The notes: generated by a model not told the origin, from the letters alone. Shown: positions 17,195 through 25,712, counted from the stretch's first letter. The stretch: DNA of 64,000 nt from Symbiobacterium sp040797425 (GCF_040797425.1 NZ_JBFNEH010000015.1:4400-68399), one strand, 5' to 3'. Program-made: numbers and translations.

Positions 17195-17212
17195 GTATTC
17201 CGGTCGGAATAC
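17195..17212. promoter_or_regulatory. Perfect palindrome in the leader of the transporter operon
   Basis: GTATTCCG and CGGAATAC surround a two-base centre. It sits between the predicted start of transcription and the ribosome binding site of the binding-protein gene, where a repressor would block elongation. The form suits a TetR-like dimer; no regulator gene is adjacent. Confidence 0.5.
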
Positions 17213-17222
17213 GTTGCATTGA

Positions 17223-17251
17223 AGGGTAGCATTATTCCGCCTTCCAGTCAA
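17223..17251 (-). promoter_or_regulatory. Sigma-A promoter of the transporter operon
   Basis: On the minus strand TTGACT (17251-17246), 17 bp, TACCCT (17228-17223). Confidence 0.55.
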
Positions 17252-17293
17252 CTGGGTGATTAGGGAAAGTTCTGGTTTTCCGTCGGAGGAGTC

Positions 17294-17322
17294 AAAAAAG
17301 CCGGATGCCTTACAGCATCCGG
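17294..17322 (-). terminator. Intrinsic terminator of the metI-metC operon
   Basis: On the minus strand CCGGATGC, a six-base loop, GCATCCGG, then C and TTTTTT. It lies just downstream of the metC-like stop and is the clearest intrinsic terminator in the window. Confidence 0.85.
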
Positions 17323-17339
17323 GCCATCTCTGTGGGGGC

Positions 17340-18449
17340 TCAGGACCGCACCTGTGCCGCTGCATACACCAGCGCCTGCTCCAGGTCCGCCAGCAGGTCC
17401 GCGGGCTCCTCGATGCCCACGGAGAAGCGGATCAGGTCGTCCGTGATGCCCCGGCGGAGGCGCTCCTCGGGCGGCATCGACGCGTGCGAGTGGCGTGCGG
17501 GGACGGCGACCAGGCTCTCCACCGCCCCGAGGGAGACGCCCAGCAGCGGCAGGTGCAGCCGCTGCACGAAGGGCTCCGTCATCGCCGCGCTCACCAGGCG
17601 AAACGAGACCATGGCGCCCACCCCCGGGTAGTAGACCTCGGCCACCTCCTCCCGCTCCCGCAGCCACTCGGCGATGCGGGCGGCGGTGGCTGCCTGCCTC
17701 TCCACGCGGACCTGCAGGGTCTTGATGCCGCGCATCACCAGGAAGCAGTCCTGCGGGCCGAGCACCGCCCCCACGGCGTTCTGGATGAAGTAGAGTTCGT
17801 CGGCCAGGGCGGGGTCCCGGACGGCCGCCACGCCGGCGATCAGGTCGCTGTGGCCGCCCAGGTACTTGGTGGCGGAGTGGATCACGATATCCGCCCCCTC
17901 CTCCAGCGGGCGGCAGAAGCAGGGCGTGAGAAGCGTGTTGTCCACCAGCAGGCGCAGCTTGTGCTGCCGGGCGATCTCCGCCATCGCCCGCACGTCGGTC
18001 CGCTTCAGGAAAGGATTGCTGATCGTCTCCACCAGCAGCCCCCGGGTGTTGGGCCGCACTGCCCGCTCCACCGCCACGGGGTCGCTGGTGTCGACGAAGC
18101 TGGCCGTGATGCCGAAGCGGCTCAGCACCCGGGTGAGCAGGCGGTAGGTGCCGCCGTAACAGTCGTCGGTGACCACCAGGTGATCACCCGCGCGGAAGAG
18201 CATGAGCGCGCTGGTCAGAGCGGCCAGGCCGGACGCGAAGGCAAAACCCCTGACGCCGCCCTCCACCTCGGCGATGATTGCCTCCAGGGCCTGGCGGGTC
18301 GGGTTGCCGGAGCGGGCGTAGTCATACGGCCCCGGGGTGTTCAGGCCGGGCTGCCCAAATGTGGAAACCTGATAGATGGGCACGGCCGCCGCGCCGGTGG
18401 TGCGGTCCACCTCATGCCCCGTGTGCAGAAGCCTCGTCCCGAACTCCAT
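17340..18449 (-). CDS. Cys/Met-metabolism PLP enzyme, MetC-like (cystathionine lyase type)
   Basis: 369 residues of the Cys/Met metabolism PLP family. The PLP lysine is in HSATKYLGGHSD, and DYARSGNPTRQ is the family's cofactor-phosphate region. The N-terminus (LLHTGHEVDRTTGAA) and ending resemble Bacillus MetC, cystathionine beta-lyase, which yields homocysteine. However, the segment between YYPG and the next strand is short (VGAMVSF), as in MetI, so beta-lyase versus gamma-synthase/lyase is not settled. The ATG has GGAGGGGGA upstream and overlaps the end of the preceding paralogue by 38 bases, so translation is coupled. The pair should perform transsulfuration. Confidence 0.85.
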   Translation of the reverse strand: MEFGTRLLHTGHEVDRTTGAAAVPIYQVSTFGQPGLNTPGPYDYARSGNPTRQALEAIIAEVEGGVRGFAFASGLAALTSALMLFRAGDHLVVTDDCYGGTYRLLTRVLSRFGITASFVDTSDPVAVERAVRPNTRGLLVETISNPFLKRTDVRAMAEIARQHKLRLLVDNTLLTPCFCRPLEEGADIVIHSATKYLGGHSDLIAGVAAVRDPALADELYFIQNAVGAVLGPQDCFLVMRGIKTLQVRVERQAATAARIAEWLREREEVAEVYYPGVGAMVSFRLVSAAMTEPFVQRLHLPLLGVSLGAVESLVAVPARHSHASMPPEERLRRGITDDLIRFSVGIEEPADLLADLEQALVYAAAQVRS

Positions 18450-19533
18450 CGCACTCCCCCTCCAATGCCTGCGCGAGGTCGGCGATCAGGTCCTCGGCGT
18501 CCTCGATGCCCACCGACAGCCGGAGCAGGCGGTCGGTGATGCCCAGCCGCTCCCGTACCTCCACCGGCATGTCGGCGTGGGTCTGCGCCCAGGGGAAGGT
18601 GATCAGCGTCTCCACGCCCCCGAGCGACTCGGCGAAGAGGATCAGCCGCACCCGGCGAAGCACCTGCGGCACCAGGCGCGGGTCTTTCACGGTGAACGAG
18701 AGCATGCCGCTCACGCCCGGGTAGAGCACCTCCTCCACCCGCGGGTGGCGCCGCAGCCATGCGGCGATGCGGGCGGCGTTCTGCTGGTGCCGCTCCATCC
18801 GGAGCGCCAGGGTCTTCAGCCCGCGCAGCACCAGCCAGCTCTCCTGCGGCCCCAGCGCCGACCCCACCGCGTTCTGGATGAAGTGGAGCCGTTCGCCCAG
18901 GGCGGCGTCCCGAACGATCAGCGCACCCGCCACCACGTCGTTGTGGCCGGCCAGGTACTTGGTGGCGCTGTGGACCACGATATCCGCGCCAAGCGCGAGC
19001 GGACGGCAGAGGCAGGGCGTGAGGAAGGTGTTGTCCACGATCAGCCGCAGGCCCACCTCCCGGCACAGCCCGGCGAGGGCGGCCAGGTCCGCCCGCTTCA
19101 TGCGTGGGTTGGTGAGCGCCTCGACCAGGATCGCCCGGGTGTTGGGCCGGATGGCCGCCCGCACGGCCGCGAGATCCGTGGTGTCGACGTACGTGCGCGG
19201 GAGGCCGAGAACGTGATCCAGCAGCCGGTACGTCCCTCCGTAGAGGTCCTCCGTGACCACCAGGTGGTCGTCGGGCCCGAACAGCCGCAGCGCACAGGTC
19301 AGCGCAGCCATGCCCGACGTGAAAGCAAGGGCCCGGGCGCCTCCCTCCGCCCGGGCGAGGGCCTCCTCGAGGGCCGTTCGGGTCGGGTTGCCCGTCCGGC
19401 TATAGTCATACCCGGTGGACTCGCCCAGGGCCGGGTGCTGAAAGGTCGCCGACTGGTAGATCGGCACCGAGAGGGCGCCGTAGACGGGGTCCCGCCTGAC
19501 GCCTGCGTGGACGAGGACCGTGTCGAGTTTCAT
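18412..19533 (-). CDS. Cys/Met-metabolism PLP enzyme, MetI-like (cystathionine gamma-synthase type)
   Basis: 373 residues, paralogous to the next gene. PLP lysine in HSATKYLAGHND; phosphate-binding region DYSRTGNPTR. The stretch YPGVSGMLSF followed by FAESLGGVETLITFP and QTHADMP is close to Bacillus MetI, which joins an activated homoserine to cysteine to form cystathionine. It is first in a two-gene operon like metI-metC, so flux would run cysteine to cystathionine to homocysteine and methionine. A long GC-rich leader precedes it. Family certain; exact reaction inferred. Confidence 0.87.
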   Translation of the reverse strand: MKLDTVLVHAGVRRDPVYGALSVPIYQSATFQHPALGESTGYDYSRTGNPTRTALEEALARAEGGARALAFTSGMAALTCALRLFGPDDHLVVTEDLYGGTYRLLDHVLGLPRTYVDTTDLAAVRAAIRPNTRAILVEALTNPRMKRADLAALAGLCREVGLRLIVDNTFLTPCLCRPLALGADIVVHSATKYLAGHNDVVAGALIVRDAALGERLHFIQNAVGSALGPQESWLVLRGLKTLALRMERHQQNAARIAAWLRRHPRVEEVLYPGVSGMLSFTVKDPRLVPQVLRRVRLILFAESLGGVETLITFPWAQTHADMPVEVRERLGITDRLLRLSVGIEDAEDLIADLAQALEGECDGVRDEASAHGA

Positions 19534-19690
19534 GCGTCTCCCCCCTGCGACGTGGATAGGGCAACCAGGCCAGTGGGCGTTGCCATTTACGCCTATTCTC
19601 GCATTTCACGCGCCGGTTGCCATCCTGCGGGCGCCTGAGCCGGGGGTTCCCCTCCTCGGGCTCATGCTGTAGCCGCCTACCGTGCGGAAC
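19534..19690 (-). promoter_or_regulatory. Structured leader of the metI-like gene
   Basis: Several inverted repeats lie just upstream. Listed by plus coordinates: GGCAAC/GTTGCC (19560-19565 with 19579-19584), GGCGT/ACGCC (19576-19580 with 19589-19593), GCGCC/GGCGC (19610-19614 with 19630-19634), GAGCC/GGCTC (19637-19641 with 19659-19663). The first two exclude each other. A GGCAACC segment recalls SAM riboswitches, but I could not fit a SAM-I, SAM-IV or T-box consensus. No good promoter seen. Confidence 0.3.
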
Positions 19691-19760
19691 CTAAGTGCGG
19701 CAGCACACCGCTCTTCGGGCCGCGACGCCGGGCCAGACACCAGGCCCGCGCCGACCAGAC

Positions 19761-19796
19761 AAAAAGCCGCACGGGCCCTGGGTCAGCCCGTGCGGC
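19761..19796 (-). terminator. Intrinsic terminator of the nitroreductase gene
   Basis: On the minus strand GCCGCACGGGC and GCCCGTGCGGC pair perfectly (11 bp, nine-base loop), followed by TTTTT. It lies 62 bases after the stop. Confidence 0.8.
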
Positions 19797-19858
19797 AGGT
19801 CCACAGTCTGGAATCGATCTCGGCCGGTCGCCCGGCGATGCGAGGCGACCGCCTGGCG

Positions 19859-20587
19859 TCACGGAGACGTCCAGTCCGCCAGCATGGCGCGCACCGAGCG
19901 GGACATCTCCACGCTGAAGTCCGCCTCCCACTTCCGCCGGCGGAAGGCGTCCAGCCAGCGCTCTAATTCCGCCCCCTCGAGACCCTGTCGTGCGGCCACC
20001 ATCGCCGCCATGTCGCGGCTCTGGTAGCGGTTCGCGTGCACGATGTCCTCCACCCGGAAACGCGGGGGCTTCGCCCGCCGCCGCTGCTGCTCGGTGGGAT
20101 AGCCGACGCAGAGCATCGTCACCGGCGCCACGTACTTCGGCAACCCCAGGAGCGCCTTGTGTTCCTCATACCGCTCCAGGATGTCGCCGATGTAACAGGA
20201 ACCCAGCCCCAGCGCCTCGGCGGCCACTACGGCGTTCTGCGCGGCGATCAGGGCGTCGCAACAGGCCAGGAGGAAATCGCCGTACGACGGGCGCCGGGTC
20301 TCGGGGTTCGTCGCCTGGAACACCTGGAACCAGCGGCTGTAGTCGGCACAGAAGATCAGCACCAGGGGCGCCTGGGCGATGAAGGGCTGGTGGTCGCAGG
20401 TGATCGCCAGCGTCTCCTTCAGTTGCGGGTCCGTCACGTCGATGACCGAGTAGAGCGTCATGTTACCGGCGGTGGGCGCCTGGAGCGCCGCCTCCAGGAT
20501 CGCCCGCTTCTTCTCCGGCTCCACGGGCCTTTCCTCGTAGACGCGTACCGACTTGCGGCTGTGAAGGGACTGCAGGATCTCGTTCAT
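19859..20587 (-). CDS. Nitroreductase-family flavoprotein
   Basis: 242 residues, with AGGGAGGG before the ATG. The N-terminus (LHSRKSVRVYEERPVEPEKK) holds the R-S-V-R FMN-binding motif, and ALGLGSCYIGDILE is the second conserved FMN region. The C-terminal region resembles NfsA/FRP-type NADPH oxidoreductases, which reduce nitroaromatics, quinones or flavins in the cytoplasm. It follows the tRNA-Cys terminator, so it may have its own weak promoter or depend on read-through. Physiological substrate unknown. Confidence 0.85.
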   Translation of the reverse strand: MNEILQSLHSRKSVRVYEERPVEPEKKRAILEAALQAPTAGNMTLYSVIDVTDPQLKETLAITCDHQPFIAQAPLVLIFCADYSRWFQVFQATNPETRRPSYGDFLLACCDALIAAQNAVVAAEALGLGSCYIGDILERYEEHKALLGLPKYVAPVTMLCVGYPTEQQRRRAKPPRFRVEDIVHANRYQSRDMAAMVAARQGLEGAELERWLDAFRRRKWEADFSVEMSRSVRAMLADWTSP

Positions 20588-20670
20588 GACGGTCCCTCCC
20601 TAAGTGGGCTGTCCTCCGGACGTCGGGCGGCGCTGGCCGGGCATCCGCGGCCCGGGTCTGCGCAAAACGC

Positions 20671-20697
20671 AAAAGGCGCGGTGACGTGCACCGCGCC
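20671..20697 (-). terminator. Terminator after tRNA-Cys
   Basis: On the minus strand GGCGCGGTG, five-base loop, CACCGCGCC, then TTTT. It ends the tRNA-Ile/tRNA-Cys transcript. Confidence 0.7.
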
Positions 20698-20724
20698 GCC
20701 GGGGCTCCCCCGGCCACTCGATTC

Positions 20725-20799
20725 TGGAGGTGGGTGTGGGATTTGAACCCACGAATAACGGTTTTGCAGACCGCCGCGTTACCCCTTCGCCAACCCACC
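20725..20799 (-). tRNA. tRNA-Cys (anticodon GCA)
   Basis: The acceptor stem GGTGGGT pairs with ACCCACC, and the anticodon loop CTGCAAA is closed by GCGGT/ACCGT. The T arm is GTGGG-TTCAAAT-CCCAC. The 3' CCA (20727-20725) is encoded. It lies 4 bases after the end of tRNA-Ile in the same transcript. Confidence 0.95.
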
Positions 20800-20803
20800 G
20801 CGA

Positions 20804-20880
20804 TGGTGCGAGAGCCGGGATTCGAACCCGGGACCTCACGGTTATCAGCCGTGTGCTCTGGCCTGCTGAGCTACCCTCGC
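20804..20880 (-). tRNA. tRNA-Ile (anticodon GAT)
   Basis: The acceptor stem GCGAGGG pairs with CTCTCGC through one G-U. The anticodon loop CTGATAA has a CACGG/CCGTG stem, and the T arm is CCGGG-TTCGAAT-CCCGG. CCA is encoded (20806-20804). First gene of the tRNA pair. Confidence 0.93.
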
Positions 20881-20912
20881 GTGCGCCGCCGGTGCGCCGC
20901 CCGCAGGTCTCT

Positions 20913-20941
20913 ATGGTACCCGATATCCGTCGTTACCGCAA
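20913..20941 (-). promoter_or_regulatory. Promoter of the tRNA-Ile/tRNA-Cys transcript
   Basis: On the minus strand TTGCGG (20941-20936), 17 bp, TACCAT (20918-20913), about 30 bases before the tRNA. Confidence 0.5.
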
Positions 20942-21063
20942 CCCAGTAATTGCTGCCAAGTGTAAGTTTTAATCATGGCAATATGTCGGCGGCGACGCCG
21001 TACGGGAAGCCGGCGCAGGGCCTTCCACCACGTCTCGGGCGGGTGCGCGGCAAGGGTACACCG

Positions 21064-21083
21064 CCGTCCCGTCAGCGGGACGG
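21064..21083. terminator. Hairpin across the stop codon of the membrane-protein gene
   Basis: CCGTCCCG and CGGGACGG pair perfectly, and the four-base loop contains the stop of the 21072 gene. No T-run follows, so terminator function is only possible. Confidence 0.35.
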
Positions 21084-21743
21084 GACGGTCGACGGCTGCG
21101 AGACCGCCTTGCGGGGCCGCAGCGACAGCGACACCCCGGCGTAGAGGAGCAGGATGCCGGCCGTCTGGGTAAAGGCGAAAATCTGCGAGAACTCCATCAG
21201 GCCGGCCGCCGCGCCGCCGCTGGCGAAGACGAAGGTACCCAGGGCGATGAGCAGCGTGAACGCGGCCCGGGTGCGGACGAAGGAGATCAGCGCTCCCGCC
21301 AGGATGATCAGGGAGCCGCCGATGTTCTGCAGCAGGAACGGGAGCTTGATGGCCGCCGTCGGCGCCGACCGGAACGCCTCCGTGGCCACAACGGCCGGAC
21401 CCGTGCCGCCGGTAAGCAGCGTGGCCGCCGCCACCCAAACCGTGAGCGCCACCATCACGGCGAGGCTCACCTGGCCGAACCGCTGATGCAGCAGGTACGC
21501 ACTGCCCACGCTCAGGTACGCCACGCAGCCGCTGGCCGTGGACCAGTACAGCCACCAGAGCGCCGTTGGGATCTGTCCGGTCAGCTCGAAGTAAAGCTCG
21601 GGAAACGCCGCGCAGGCAATCAGGATGAGGCCGACGCCGTACCAGAGCGAATGCGGCCGCGGCCGGCGCGCATAGTGAAACAGCAACCGCCCGCCCAGGA
21701 GCAGGGACAGGACGACCAGCACGGTGTTGGCGATGGTGACCAT
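21072..21743 (-). CDS. Seven-helix membrane protein of unknown function
   Basis: 223 residues with about seven hydrophobic helices and short loops (starting VTIANTVLVVLSLLLGG; last helix GILLLYAGVSLSL, then a basic tail). The positive RRPRPH after the first helix suggests that loop is cytoplasmic. I do not recognise the family, and there is no retinal-binding Lys motif in the last helix. It has its own consensus-like promoter at 21791-21819 and is monocistronic, next to tRNA genes on one side and PBP2 on the other. Confidence 0.7.
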   Translation of the reverse strand: MVTIANTVLVVLSLLLGGRLLFHYARRPRPHSLWYGVGLILIACAAFPELYFELTGQIPTALWWLYWSTASGCVAYLSVGSAYLLHQRFGQVSLAVMVALTVWVAAATLLTGGTGPAVVATEAFRSAPTAAIKLPFLLQNIGGSLIILAGALISFVRTRAAFTLLIALGTFVFASGGAAAGLMEFSQIFAFTQTAGILLLYAGVSLSLRPRKAVSQPSTVPSR

Positions 21744-21790
21744 CTACCCCACTCACCTCTCCCCGTTGCTCTTGGCCCCTCATATCTGGG

Positions 21791-21819
21791 ATGGTATTGT
21801 GCATTTCGGGCATTGTCAA
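21791..21819 (-). promoter_or_regulatory. Strong sigma-A promoter of the membrane-protein gene
   Basis: On the minus strand a perfect TTGACA (21819-21814), 17 bp, then TACCAT (21796-21791). Confidence 0.7.
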
Positions 21820-21892
21820 ACCGGTCCGGTTGGTATCTCCCTCTCGGGTGCGCGCCCGATTCCGCGTTCGCACGGCAGAGGGGAGACGCGCA

Positions 21893-21930
21893 AAGGCGCC
21901 CCCGGCCCATTCCGGACCTGGAGGCGCCTT
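21893..21930 (-). terminator. Terminator of the PBP2 operon
   Basis: On the minus strand AAGGCGCC and GGCGCCTT pair at the base of a larger GC-rich hairpin a few bases after the PBP2 stop. Confidence 0.55.
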
Positions 21931-21940
21931 CTTCTCACGC

Positions 21941-23794
21941 TCAGTCCGCCTTGTTGATGCGGGCGGGACCCTTGTCCTCAATGCCGAAGTAGTGGGCGAA
22001 GACTGCCCGGGCCGCCGGCGACACCCACGAGCCGTGGGCGCCGCCCTCTACGAAGACGGCCACGGCGATCTGCGGGTCATCGTACGGCGCGTAGGCCACC
22101 GTGATCGCATCGGAATAAGCCTTGCCCGTCTCGGCGGAACCGGTCTTGGCCGCCACCGGGATCGGGAAGTCGCTGAAGACCCATGCGGCCGTGCCCAGCG
22201 CATGGCTGGCGCCCTTGCGCATGCCCAGCTGGACCTGGTTCCACGCCTCCTCGGTGGCCTCCACGATGCCGGCCACGACGGGCTCGTGCCTGTACACCAC
22301 CTCGCCGGCTGCGTTGCGGGCCTCCTGCAACAGGTACGGCTGGTACCGCACGCCCCGGTTGGCGATCGTGGCGGTGTAGACCGCCAGCTGCAGCGGGGAG
22401 ACCTGCACGTCGCCCTGGCCGATGGCCACCGAGAACACATGGCCCGGCTGCCACCGGTCGCCGTAGGAGGCCATGGTGGGCAGCACGCCCGGGTCCTCGT
22501 AGGGCAGGTCGATGCCCGTCGGCTGGCCGAAGCCGAACTGCTGCAGGAACTCGGCCAGCTTGTCGATGCCCAGGCGGTAGCCCGTCTCGTAGAAGTACGG
22601 GTTACACGACTGCGCCAGCGCCATGTCCAGGGCGAGATACCCCTGGTCCACCGGGTACCAGTTGGCGCGGGTCGGGTCGCGGTCGTAGACCACGTTGCAG
22701 TGCACGGTCTCGTACGGCCCCATCACACCGGCGGTGACGCCGGCGAGGCCGACGCCCATCTTGTAGGTGCTGCCCGGGGCGAAGCCCTGGATCGACCAGT
22801 TGATGAGCGGCGCCCCCGGCACGTTGATGTTCTGGTTATACTCCTCTTCCGTGAGGCCGACGGTCATCGCCTTGATGAACAGGTTCGGATCGTAGCTGGG
22901 CGTCTGGGCCATGGCGAGGACCGCGCCGGTCTTCACGTCCAGGGCCACCAACGCCCCCCGGATAGGCTGCGCCTCCGGGTCGTTCTGCGCCTTGATCCAC
23001 TCAATGGTGGAGACCAGCGCCTGCTCGGCCACCTGCTGCAGGTCCAGGTCAAGCGTCAGGGTCAGGTCGTACCCGGGCTCCGGCTCGGTCTCCTCCACCG
23101 TGCCCACCGGACGGCCGGCGGGGTCGACCATCTTGACGCGCTTGCCGGGCTGACCCTGGAGCTGCTTCTCGTAGAAGAGTTCGATGCCGTCCTTGCCCAC
23201 CACGGAATCGGGATGGTAGCCCTTGAACTCCTCGCTCTCCAGCTGCTCCTGCGAGATGGGCTGCACGTAGCCCACCACGTTGGCGGCCACCTTGCCGTTC
23301 GGGTACTTTCGCGCTGACTGGGTGACGATCGTCACCCCGGGGAACTCGCCCTGCCGCTCGATGAACTTGGCGACCACCGACTGCGACAGGCCGGTCTTGA
23401 TGATCAGGTCCTCGGCCTGCCGCCCCTGGCGCTCGTGGATGCGCACCTGCTCCATGACGTACTCGCGGATCTCCTCGGCCGCCGCGGCATCGCCCTCGGC
23501 CAGGAGGAGGCTCAGTTCGGGCAGGATCTCGGCCACGTGCTCAGGCGTCTGGTCATACAGCATGGCAGCATAGACCGGCTCGCTGGTGGCCAGCGGCCGG
23601 CCGTCCCTGTCGTAAATGGCCCCACGGGGGCCGAAACTGGGCAGTTCCACATAGTGATGGCTGACGGCCCGGCTTACCCACGCCGCCGATTCGACCACCG
23701 TGAGGCGGTAGAGACGGGTGCCGGCCAGGCCGATCGTCAACAGGATGGCGCCCAGCATGACGAACACCCGCTTCTGCTCGCTGCGCAATCTCAC
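21941..23794 (-). CDS. Penicillin-binding protein 2 (class B transpeptidase)
   Basis: 617 residues, normal for PBP2-type enzymes. One TM helix (~9-27) anchors it. A dimerisation domain contains FGPRGAIYDRDGRPLA. The transpeptidase domain has catalytic S342 (STYK), S396-C-N398 and K550-T-G. It cross-links peptidoglycan during side-wall elongation and normally works with RodA. The LysM-M23 peptidase gene lies just upstream (16-base gap), making a cell-wall operon of synthase plus hydrolase. The terminator at 21893-21930 follows. Confidence 0.92.
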   Translation of the reverse strand: MRLRSEQKRVFVMLGAILLTIGLAGTRLYRLTVVESAAWVSRAVSHHYVELPSFGPRGAIYDRDGRPLATSEPVYAAMLYDQTPEHVAEILPELSLLLAEGDAAAAEEIREYVMEQVRIHERQGRQAEDLIIKTGLSQSVVAKFIERQGEFPGVTIVTQSARKYPNGKVAANVVGYVQPISQEQLESEEFKGYHPDSVVGKDGIELFYEKQLQGQPGKRVKMVDPAGRPVGTVEETEPEPGYDLTLTLDLDLQQVAEQALVSTIEWIKAQNDPEAQPIRGALVALDVKTGAVLAMAQTPSYDPNLFIKAMTVGLTEEEYNQNINVPGAPLINWSIQGFAPGSTYKMGVGLAGVTAGVMGPYETVHCNVVYDRDPTRANWYPVDQGYLALDMALAQSCNPYFYETGYRLGIDKLAEFLQQFGFGQPTGIDLPYEDPGVLPTMASYGDRWQPGHVFSVAIGQGDVQVSPLQLAVYTATIANRGVRYQPYLLQEARNAAGEVVYRHEPVVAGIVEATEEAWNQVQLGMRKGASHALGTAAWVFSDFPIPVAAKTGSAETGKAYSDAITVAYAPYDDPQIAVAVFVEGGAHGSWVSPAARAVFAHYFGIEDKGPARINKAD

Positions 23795-23809
23795 CGCCCC
23801 CTGCTAGGC

Positions 23810-24871
23810 TCAGGGCAGCCACCCCCGCGGGTCGACCGGTTCACCGTCGACCAGAACCGTGAAATGGAGGTGCGGCCCCGTGGAATTCCCTGTGCTTCCG
23901 GAGTACCCGATGAGGTCGCCCTCGTTCACCCACTCGCCGGGGCTGACCGCCACCTGGCTCAGGTGCGCGTACATCGTCATGATCCCGTTGCCGTGGTCGA
24001 TCTTCACCGCGATCCCGTAGCCGCCCAGCCAGTCGGCATAGGTGACCGTGCCGGCCGCGACGGCGGCCACCGGCGTGCCATAGTCCACGTCGATGTCCAG
24101 CCCGTCGTGCAGGTGCCAGACCCCGGTGACCGGGTGCGTCCGCCAGCCGAACTCGTCCGTGGTCCCCCGCCCCCAGGCCGGCCAGATGTCAAACCGGCCC
24201 GGCACAGAAGGCGTGCGGGAACCGCCGCGGCTGGCCACCATCGTGCGCCGGGACGGCGGCGTGCCGCCGGGCACGAAGACGATGTCGCCCGGCTTCAGGG
24301 CGTCTGCGTCCACGTCCGGATTGGCCGCCACGATCTCCTCGAAGTCGGCGTCGAACGCGTCGGCAATGCCCCACATCGTGTCGCCCGGGACGACCTCGTA
24401 GACCAGCGCATCCATCGTCGGGATCTTCAGCTCCTGCCCGATCTGCAGGATGTCGTCGGCGTACATGTCATTCACGTAAAGGAGCGTCTCGGTCGACACG
24501 CCGTAACGCTGGGCGATGGCCTCGATCGTGTCGCCCTCCACCACGGTGTAGGTGATCACCTTCGGCCTGGGCGCCTCGGCCTCGGCCGGAGACGCGGCCT
24601 CGCCCGCTGCGGCCGGCGGCAGTGCGGTGGCCAGTGCGGCCTCCGCACCGACCGTGTCCGGCACTCGGGCGGCGGTCTTAGCCTCATCCGCGCCGGCCCC
24701 TCCCTTGGCGGCATCGTTCGCCGCCCCTGAAGACGTGGAGTTGGGAGCCTGCGCGGGAAGCGCGGCCGGGCGGCCGGCCGCACCGACGCCGCTCAGCACC
24801 AGCGTCGCCAGGGCGACGCCGAAGATCCGGCGACGTAAGCTGTTCCCATTCGACGAAGTGGGGAGGCGCAA
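23810..24871 (-). CDS. LysM-M23 cell-wall peptidase
   Basis: 353 residues from TTG 24871, which has GAAGGAGGG at ideal spacing. A signal peptide (~12-41) leads to an Ala/Pro-rich linker, two LysM wall-binding repeats (~106-151 and ~157-202) and an M23 domain (~237-348). Zinc ligands are H255/D259 (HDGLD) and H336, with H303 and H334 also conserved, so it should be an active metallo-endopeptidase that cuts peptidoglycan cross-bridges outside the cell. A TATAAT lies in the upstream gap but lacks a clear -35. It is probably co-transcribed with PBP2. Confidence 0.92.
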   Translation of the reverse strand: MRLPTSSNGNSLRRRIFGVALATLVLSGVGAAGRPAALPAQAPNSTSSGAANDAAKGGAGADEAKTAARVPDTVGAEAALATALPPAAAGEAASPAEAEAPRPKVITYTVVEGDTIEAIAQRYGVSTETLLYVNDMYADDILQIGQELKIPTMDALVYEVVPGDTMWGIADAFDADFEEIVAANPDVDADALKPGDIVFVPGGTPPSRRTMVASRGGSRTPSVPGRFDIWPAWGRGTTDEFGWRTHPVTGVWHLHDGLDIDVDYGTPVAAVAAGTVTYADWLGGYGIAVKIDHGNGIMTMYAHLSQVAVSPGEWVNEGDLIGYSGSTGNSTGPHLHFTVLVDGEPVDPRGWLP

Positions 24872-24969
24872 GAAAGAGCCCTCCTTCAGGTCATCTCACG
24901 GAGCATACTTGTACATTATATCGGTCAAAGAAGCCCCGTGGTATGGTTCTTCCGCCCTGTTTCCGGCCC

Positions 24970-25605
24970 TCAACGGTGGATCGGGCGCAGATCGGGGCCT
25001 ACGAGCACGGTGCCAATCTCTTCCACCTCGATCCGACCGGCCGAAGCCTCCTGCAGTTCGGCCGTCACGGTCGCCTGGTCGGCTGCCCGCACGCGGAAGT
25101 CGAGTACCACGGCCTCGCCGAACTGGCTGTCCAACGTGAGGGCGCCGCGCTGCTGCAGCAGGTACTGCACCTTTCCGAGCAGCGCGTAGTCGATCCGGAT
25201 CCGCAGATCGACGGCGGGGATGCCCTCGGTCACGCCGGCGGCCTCCACGCCGGCCACAGCCGCCTGGCTGTAGGCCCGCACCAGCCCGCCGGCACCCAGC
25301 AGGATGCCGCCGAAGTAGCGGGTCACCACAATCGCCGTGTCGGAGAGGCCCTGCTTCTCCAGTACCTCGAAGATCGGGCGGCCGGCGGTGCCGCTGGGCT
25401 CGCCGTCGTCGGACATGCGCTGGACCCCGCCGGCGGTGAAGGCGAAGCAGTTGTGCGTCGCCTCCTTGTGCTCGGTGCGGATCGCATTGATAAAGGCCCA
25501 CGCCTCCGCCTCGGAGGTCACCGGGGCCACGTTGGCGATGAAGCGCGATTTGCGGATAACGATCTCGGCCTGCCCGCGGCCGGCCACAGTGCGGTACGGC
25601 ACCAC
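24970..25605 (-). CDS. YigZ/IMPACT-family protein
   Basis: 211 residues from GTG 25605; a second GTG follows at once, and GAGGGGTGA precedes both. The IMPACT fold is marked by EIVIRKSRFIANVAPV near 14-28, THNCFAF near 53, SDDGEPSGTAGRP near 67 and TRYFGGILLGAGGL near 100, all diagnostic of YigZ. The C-terminal half has the UPF0029-type ferredoxin-like domain. Eukaryotic IMPACT proteins regulate Gcn1; the bacterial role is unsettled but may be nucleic-acid or peptide binding. Monocistronic. Confidence 0.9.
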   Translation of the reverse strand: MVPYRTVAGRGQAEIVIRKSRFIANVAPVTSEAEAWAFINAIRTEHKEATHNCFAFTAGGVQRMSDDGEPSGTAGRPIFEVLEKQGLSDTAIVVTRYFGGILLGAGGLVRAYSQAAVAGVEAAGVTEGIPAVDLRIRIDYALLGKVQYLLQQRGALTLDSQFGEAVVLDFRVRAADQATVTAELQEASAGRIEVEEIGTVLVGPDLRPIHR

Positions 25606-25712
25606 TTCACCCCTCAGCGCAGTGGTACACCTAATGAGTTTTCGAGGAGTGTCCGCCGCTCCCCTGCCTCAGACTAAAGAATTAACCGGTTTCCAGCCTG
25701 GAGGGATGTCCC

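Noticed and set aside
19534..19690. SAM-I or SAM-IV riboswitch in the metI leader
   Set aside because: A GGCAACC segment and an ATGAG are present, but the conserved kink-turn and pseudoknot strands cannot be fitted.
21072..21743. Seven-helix protein as a microbial rhodopsin
   Set aside because: No retinal-binding Lys motif in the last helix and no other opsin residues.
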